Shown here piece by piece: positions 58,856 to 64,000 of a DNA stretch of 64,000 bases. Positions within the stretch are counted from its first letter, which is position 1, and the number at the start of each line of letters is the position of its first letter. The notes below the pieces were generated by a model. The model was not told the origin of the DNA, did not search any database, and saw only the letters and a program-made list of their open reading frames with translations. A program made the position numbers and the translations under genes. Source of the stretch: Periplaneta americana (taxonomy: Eukaryota > Arthropoda > Insecta > Blattodea > Blattidae); NCBI RefSeq assembly GCF_040183065.1, contig NC_091117.1, positions 99,017,001-99,081,000 on the forward strand. The letters run 5' to 3'.

Positions 58856-59148
58856 TTTATACGACCAGTACAAACATTGTTTGAGTGACAGTCAACATAG
58901 GTTTATTTTTGACAATTTTACATAGTTGTACATTGCAATAAAATTAGTGACATTTAAAGTACACCATTCGTTTTTATTTAAAATGTCTCACCATCTCCTA
59001 CAAAGAACAGAATGAGGTTAGTCACTTTCGTAAATGTGGTTCAGTCTATTTGTTTTAGTCAATTATACAAGTCCCTGTACTACCTTGAGGTGATGTAAAC
59101 AAGACGATGTGTATAGTTCGCGCAAGGAACTTTTACCGAAAAGCAATG
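58856..59148. other. Short spacer
   Basis: Nothing recognised. It ends at the left duplication of the next hAT. Confidence 0.5.
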
Positions 59149-59156
59149 GTGGCGTT

Positions 59157-60468
59157 CAGTGGCGGCTCGTGGGTATTGAATTCAGGGGGGCTGCATACAA
59201 AAATAAACCATGCAACTTACCTTATTTAAATATTAGTTCCATGCGCCTTGTCTTGTAGGTTGCAAACTTTTGAATCATCTGCTTATTAAAATCCGGTATG
59301 TCGTTTAACATAGTCTTTACAATGGAACACATAGCTAATGCGGTAAGTCTCTCTTCTCTCATCGTATTTCTAAGATGGGATTTTACTCTCTTCAAACACG
59401 AAAAGCAACGTTCTGGTTCGGAAATTGTCATAGATATAGTGAAAACTTCTGAAAATGAGGCCTGCAAGTTCTCAGATAGAAGAAATTGCAAGAGCTTGAC
59501 TGCGTCACTGATATTTCTGAATTCTTGTCTCTGATACAACACAGTGAGTTCCGTTTTTAGTTTGTCTTTATTTGAACCTTAGAAATATCTAACTGGCGAT
59601 GTTGTAGTTGGTTGTATAATATATCTACATGATACATCAATAAAAAAAAAACTGAGACAGAAATTGAATTCAGGATCTTCAAGAGCACACACCAGGGCGC
59701 TTGCCTCATTTATTTTGATGTTGTTAGATGTTTCAGATTCCATTATGGTTTGAAAACATTCTAGCAATGGCTCCTTCTCATGAACAACATTTACTGTTCT
59801 TATTGTAAAACTTCATCTTGTTGCGCCAGCTGATGGAATTGTCTTTGAAACACATTAATCTAATACAGACTGTGTGGAGATCGAGAGAAGAGAACAGGGA
59901 TACTGGACAAATTAGCAAAAAATATGCGAGCCTTTGTATTTTGTTTAGCGGCTCTTTCCATTATGAGATTCAACTGATGGACACTTAATTTCACATTTCT
60001 CCTGAATTGTTAAGGTACTGAACTTAATAGACTGTAAATATTGTACAGAATTAAGCATTGTTACACTTCTTATACTCACGACATTAAAGAAAATGCTTTT
60101 AAAACTGCGCGCTACTGACAAGCTGCTGTAAATTTTGCAGCGCCTGGTAACCCTGGATTCATGGCCAGGGGCAGCAGGGGGAGGGGTAAAACTAACGCGC
60201 AAAGCGTATCCAAGACGAGACTGGCAGCTCCAGGGGAGGAAGTGGCTTCACCCATAGTCCTTGTCTCTGGCTTCGCTCTTGCAGCACCAGGAGAGAAAGT
60301 GACTTCACTAACGATTGCGTGCTTGTCAATGAGAGCGAAATTTAAAAAAATTCGAACCGCTAAATGAAGACTGTATAATAAATGTATTTCACAACATAAA
60401 ACGAGACAAGAGCCACAAATGTCTGGGGGTGCTGCAGCTCCGCAGCCCCTCTTCGAAAGCCGCCCCTG
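59157..60468 (-). mobile_element. hAT transposon (ZMYM1-like), 1.3 kb
   Basis: Exact 8-bp duplication GTGGCGTT at 59149-59156 and 60469-60476. Ends CAGTGGCGGCTCGTGGGTAT and (reversed) CAGGGGCGGCTTTCGAAGAG. The right third contains two GC-rich diverged repeats (GCAGCTCCAGGGGAGGAAGT and GCAGCACCAGGAGAGAAAGT). Confidence 0.93.
59222..59767 (-). pseudogene. hAT transposase C-terminal part (TTF/ZMYM1-like)
   Basis: The upstream piece (59579-59767) has SNNIKINEASALVCALEDPE. The downstream piece (59222-59542) has FRNISDAVKLLQFLLSENLQ, FTISMTISEPERCFSCLKRV and LRNTMREERLTALAMCSIVK, the dimerisation region (SExERxFSxLKRIKxxLRNTM) of this hAT group, ending at TAA near 59222. The N-terminal zinc finger and most of the catalytic core are deleted. 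Confidence 0.83.
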
Positions 60469-60476
60469 GTGGCGTT

Positions 60477-60652
60477 GCTGTTCGTTTTGACGTGTGTATG
60501 TAGGCACGCCTAGGGGGACGAGAGTTGCGGGCCGATGGAAGTACTATCTCTTCCAAGAAGATTAACAAATGAGGACATCGCTGTGGAAATGAAGAACGTA
60601 GTAAGAGAAAAATTCGAAGCTAATTAAACGCTCAAGATATGTTTATGAATGA

Positions 60653-60720
<68 letters not shown>

Positions 60721-61254
60721 CGTGCGATACAAGACACGTATTCACATGCAATGGAACAAACTAAAGTCGTAATGTAACTATCACAACGCAAGACTGATTC
60801 TATCGATGCCATTTCTCTTCCGACTGTACTCTTGAATATCATTCAAGTTATCTCGTGATTTTTCCTGTCGCCCGCTCTTCCTTATCACATTGTTTCATTC
60901 GCATTCCTTTCGTCGGTATTCCCTGATTGCGAGACCTATATAAATCTACTAATTTCCATCCCTACTAATGAGACGTTTTGTTTATATTCTCCTCGCGCGA
61001 GTCTTGCGGAGTGGAGGATTACTCAACCCCACTTCGGAGCAATGACCTCAAGGGGGTTACAGCCTTGCAACACGTTACTTTTGTATTCTCAAAACTATTG
61101 GACGTATCAATGAACTTACTTCACAAACTTGTTCGCATTGACTTGATCTAGGCTTATTAACTCTGTGAAACAATGTAATAGGTTTTATTCCATCTTGTAT
61201 AATTCTATAACAATTAATTAAACTGTAGAATGGATCAGAAAGCTTCACACTGAC
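60477..61254. other. Catalase intron end with (AAT)n
   Basis: An (AAT)n microsatellite of about 70 bp lies at 60654-60718. Nothing else was recognised before the donor site. Confidence 0.6.
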
Positions 61255-61481
61255 CTCTTCACGTCCCCGGTGACCCTGAACGTACTGCTGGCAGCACTCG
61301 GCATATTCTTGGGGCCGCCGAAGCTGTTCGGGTAGTAGTTGGGTGCTCCACCTTGGTTGTAGTTGGTACTCGCGCCATCTCGCTGGTAGTTGGTGACGTG
61401 AAAAGGGCAGTTGACTGGAATTTGTAGATGGTTGACACCCAATCTGTAGCGCTGCGTGTCCGAGTACGCGAACAAACGCCC
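61255..61481 (-). CDS. Cat: Catalase, internal exon (NADPH-binding region)
   Basis: On the minus strand the exon follows catgtgaag and reads [60 protein letters not shown] and FRVTGDVKR, then gtcagt. GRLFAYxDTxRxRLGxNxxQ-x-PVNCP and the NYYPNSFxGP stretch are diagnostic of clade 3 catalases; the former contains residues lining the NADPH site. The frame is intact over 75 codons. It ends with two bases of an Arg codon completed at 43565. Upstream heme-site exons lie beyond the window's right edge or were not recognised. Confidence 0.93.
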
Positions 61482-61620
61482 CTTCACATGGCAAGAAACA
61501 AAAATGGTGTCGTACAGGTCTTAAATGTTATTTATCTGTAGTGTGGAGTATCTTTAATTAACGATGACAATATGAAGAAAGAGATACTTCACAGATTTCA
61601 AAATGTGTATGTAGCAATTA

Positions 61621-61884
61621 TTTATTTATTTTAGTTGGTTATTTAACGACGCTGTATCAACTACTAGGTTATTTAGCTTCATTGAGATTGGTGATAGCGA
61701 GATGCGATTTGGCGAGATGAGGCCGAGGATTCGCCATGGATTACCTTGCATTCACATTACGGTTGGGGAAAACCTCGGAAAAAACCCAACCAGGTAATCA
61801 GCCCAAGCGGGGATCGAACCCGTGCCGAACGCAACTTCAGACCGGCAGGCAAGCGCCTTAACCGACTGAACCACGCCGGTGGCT
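61621..61884 (-). repeat. SINE family S2, copy 2
   Basis: Duplication TGTAGCAATTA at 61610-61620 and 61885-61895. B box GGGTTCGATCCCCGCTTGGG; body GGTTTTCCCCAACCGTAATG; tail ends AAATAACCAACTAAAATAAA. It is in the upstream catalase intron. Confidence 0.93.
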
Positions 61885-62089
61885 TGTAGCAATTAGGTGA
61901 GCATCGAGAAGTGATGTGTGGGAAGAGACTCCTTAAAGTTAGGTGAAACACTTGATCACATATAACAGATTGATCAGCCTAATGCACTTTCGAGACAACT
62001 TTTTTTTATAAATTTCACCATCTAGCGACTGCAAAAGAAGCCACGTTATAACCCTACTGGAATTGCATGGAGTAACCGGCGTTCACCAC

Positions 62090-63595
62090 TATCTACAACA
62101 AAATTCTGGACACGGAGGAAATACCGGACCAGTGGAAATCAAGCACGATAATCCTCCTCCACAAGAAAGGCACAAAAGATGACCTAAATAACTATAGGCC
62201 AATAAGTCTCATGTCTAACTTATACAAGCTGTTTTCGAAAATAATTACTAGAAGGGTAACGAAAACCCTGGATGAAAATCAACCTATCGAACAAGCGGGG
62301 TTCCACTCAGGGTACAGCACGGCAGACCATCTTCAAACCGTAAGCCAGATCATGGAAAAGGCTGAAGAACTTCATTTAACAGTATACCTGGCCTTTGTTT
62401 CGACTCGGTTGAACATTTGAGTGTAATGCAAGCACTACATACGCAGGGAGTCGGCAAAAAATACATCACGATACTAAATAAACTGTATAATCAAAGCTGT
62501 GCCAAAGTGAAAACCGAGATCGAAGGAAGACCATTCAGGCTCAAAAGAGGAGTGCGACAAGGAGACCCAATTTCCCCAAAATTGTTCACAAGTGTATTGG
62601 AAATCATTTTTCTCAAACTGAACTGGAACAGGAATTGTGGAATAAACATCAAGGCAGCAGACTAAATAATCTGAGGTTTGCTGATGACGTCGTATTGTTC
62701 GCGAAATCACCAGAGAACTGCAGTCAATGCTCCAAGAATTATGCGACGCCAGCAGATCAGCAGGCCTCGTGATGAATATGACCAAGACACAAGTAATGTC
62801 AAACGGACCGGAGTCACCCATAATAATTGATGGTGCAGAACTACAATACGTATCTGAATACGTATACCTAGGACAGCTAATCTCCTTTCACCAGAAGACA
62901 GAGAAGGAAATAAAACGAAGGATTTCTCTCGCGTGGAAGGCATTCTGGACTCTCAAATTCATCGTACTGGAGAGAACACTAAGCAAGAAACTCAGAATAG
63001 AAATATTGGAGACCTGCGTAACTCCTGTACTGCTAAATGGGTTTCAGACATGGTCTCTTACTGTCAAACTTCGTAACAATCTCCAAATATGCCAAAGAAA
63101 GTTGCTGAGAAGAATATTAGGCTTATCACTGAGGGACAGAGTTCCAAACGAAGTGCTACAAAATACGTCAGCAATTAAAGATCCAGCACTGCAAGCCACC
63201 AACACCAAATGAAAATAGGGAGGCCATATTGCACGACTTAGAGACGGAAGATGGACGCAGAACGTCACACTATGGGATCCCAGCATTGGCAAGAGATCAC
63301 GCGGAAGACCAAGAAGATGGGCCGACCTCTTCAATGAACGTGCAGGAAGCCATTGGTCAAGCAGAGCAAGACATAGGGAAGACTGGAAAAACCTAAGAAG
63401 ACAAGCGAACAGCGACTAAAACCAGTGTGACAGAAACAAGCGAACAATACCGAACAGTGCTGAATGTGAACCAAGTGAACAATTCCAAGATTATAAACAT
63501 CTCTTACGCGGAGTAGCTCACCGCGTGAGACAAATAGAGCTCTCCCTCTATAGGAGGAGGTCTTTGCCCTTAACGGGACATTTTTAGGCTAATCA
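62090..63595 (+). pseudogene. LINE reverse transcriptase, 5'-truncated with 3' UTR
   Basis: Plus-strand blocks: TIILLHKKGTKDDLNNYRPI, SLMSNLYKLFSKIITRRV, QAGFHSGYSTADHLQTVSQI, a break near 62400 in the FDSVEH block, LKRGVRQGDPISPKLFTSVL, the catalytic LRFADDVVLFAKSPE (62674-62710), VMNMTKTQVMSNGPES, YVYLGQLISFHQKTEKEIKR, RRILGLSLRDRVPNEV and a final GRPRRWADLFNER region near 63310. At least four frameshifts. The 3' UTR runs to about 63595 (GCCCTTAACGGGACATTTTT). It belongs to a different LINE family from 9185-10440. Confidence 0.88.
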
Positions 63596-64000
63596 TTTCA
63601 ATGGCTTGCAGCTGTACTTATATCTAGCGGTCGTTGCCAAAAAGTTCATTTTCTAGAATGGAGATCCTGGCGATTGTTCTTTTATATGTTGTCATTTCAT
63701 AGCATGAGAATTGTGAATCTGATACATAGTATATGTGATCAGGGGTAAAGCAAAGAAACAACAACAAAATTAGCTTTATCGAGCTATAAGTTACAAACGG
63801 AAAGAGCCCGTATTCAAATCTAAGTGAAGGTAAAGTATTTTACCTCGCCATAATTACTTGTGCTTTTGTCATCTGTTCAAGAGGCACGAAAGTCTTCACA
63901 CCTGCATTGTAACTGGCTCCAGTGTGCACCGTTTTTCAAGCTGATGTCATTCATCTAGCAGTTATTTGGTCCATAGCTAACAGAAGAAATTCAGATAGGC
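63596..64000. other. Right-edge spacer
   Basis: Nothing firmly recognised. A minus-strand segment near 63850-63940 is open between an AG and a GT (NAGVKTFVPLEQMTKAQVIM) but matches no family known to me. Confidence 0.4.

Larger units (their letters stand above)
43566..61254 (-). other. Catalase intron, 17.7 kb, filled with transposons
   Basis: The intron is bounded by gtcagt (donor, minus strand) and aatttgcag (acceptor). It contains at least a dozen separately bounded mobile elements. A minus-strand open stretch at 43628-44131 with one stop has no recognised family. Confidence 0.8.

Noticed and set aside
60130..60507. ORFs over the GC-rich segment
   Set aside because: They lie within a hAT end and terminal repeat; no family motif.
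61075..61494. 139-codon minus-strand ORF over the catalase exon
   Set aside because: It is a different frame from the one with catalase motifs; a shadow.
63850..63940. Possible minus-strand exon near the right edge
   Set aside because: Open between AG and GT but without similarity to catalase or any known family.

Overview
The window is eukaryotic and reads as a cockroach/termite-type insect genome, most like Periplaneta. The grounds are split host exons with GT-AG borders, AT-rich spacers, and dense families of tRNA-derived SINEs and LINEs whose translated fragments resemble, from memory, predicted cockroach proteins. Species is inferred. There are no operons; almost all recognisable DNA is transposon, and only two host genes are supported.

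Host genes: (1) A perilipin-family lipid-droplet protein on the + strand. Two exons are visible (1403-1655 and 4200-4486, the last ending in a stop) around a 2.5 kb intron; 5' exons lie outside the window. (2) Catalase on the - strand. Two exons are visible (61255-61481, then 43436-43565) and their phases join exactly across a 17.7 kb intron. Earlier exons lie beyond the right edge and the last exon was not found. The two genes are convergent.

Layout: 1-1216, 3' part of a Transib transposon left of the perilipin exons. 4.5-9 kb, a TA-flanked MITE, a dead mariner and a decayed SINE. 9.06-11.17 kb, a long-TIR transposon containing a LINE reverse transcriptase. 11.81-14.64 kb, a nearly intact hAT (BED finger, one intron, one frameshift, 8-bp duplication), followed by a 172-bp P-type MITE. 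15-21.5 kb, mostly anonymous, with one TIR element and small repeats. 21.53-23.64 kb, an unclassified TIR transposon with a broken ORF and a 53-base A run. 25.7-28.3 kb, a TIR element holding two SINEs, the second copy of the 405-bp MITE, and an ISXO2/Merlin-like transposase fragment. 29.51-32.36 kb, 'element A', a TA-flanked composite with three tRNA-like modules and a minisatellite. 33.37-34.70 kb, a P-superfamily element with half a THAP domain, then another TIR element. 37.08-39.74 kb, a SINE, then a Tc/mariner-like element split by an R1-like LINE. 39.88-41.87 kb, a hAT MITE and a hAT with a nested SINE.

The 17.7 kb catalase intron holds 'element B' (44.17-47.73 kb, sister of A in inverse orientation, itself carrying a SINE and a Helitron with another SINE inside), a LINE ORF1, a SINE, a P fragment, a piggyBac (50.75-52.77 kb), a palindromic MITE, another SINE, a LINE split by a TA element, a second Helitron (57.08-58.07 kb) and two hAT remnants. 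A SINE and a LINE reverse transcriptase lie between the catalase exon and the right edge.

The most unusual structure is the A/B pair: a TIR element with TA target sites whose interior keeps the same order of three tRNA-like (Pol III-type) modules plus a ~50-bp minisatellite. Many insertions could be bounded to the base from target-site duplications, giving a readable nesting order.
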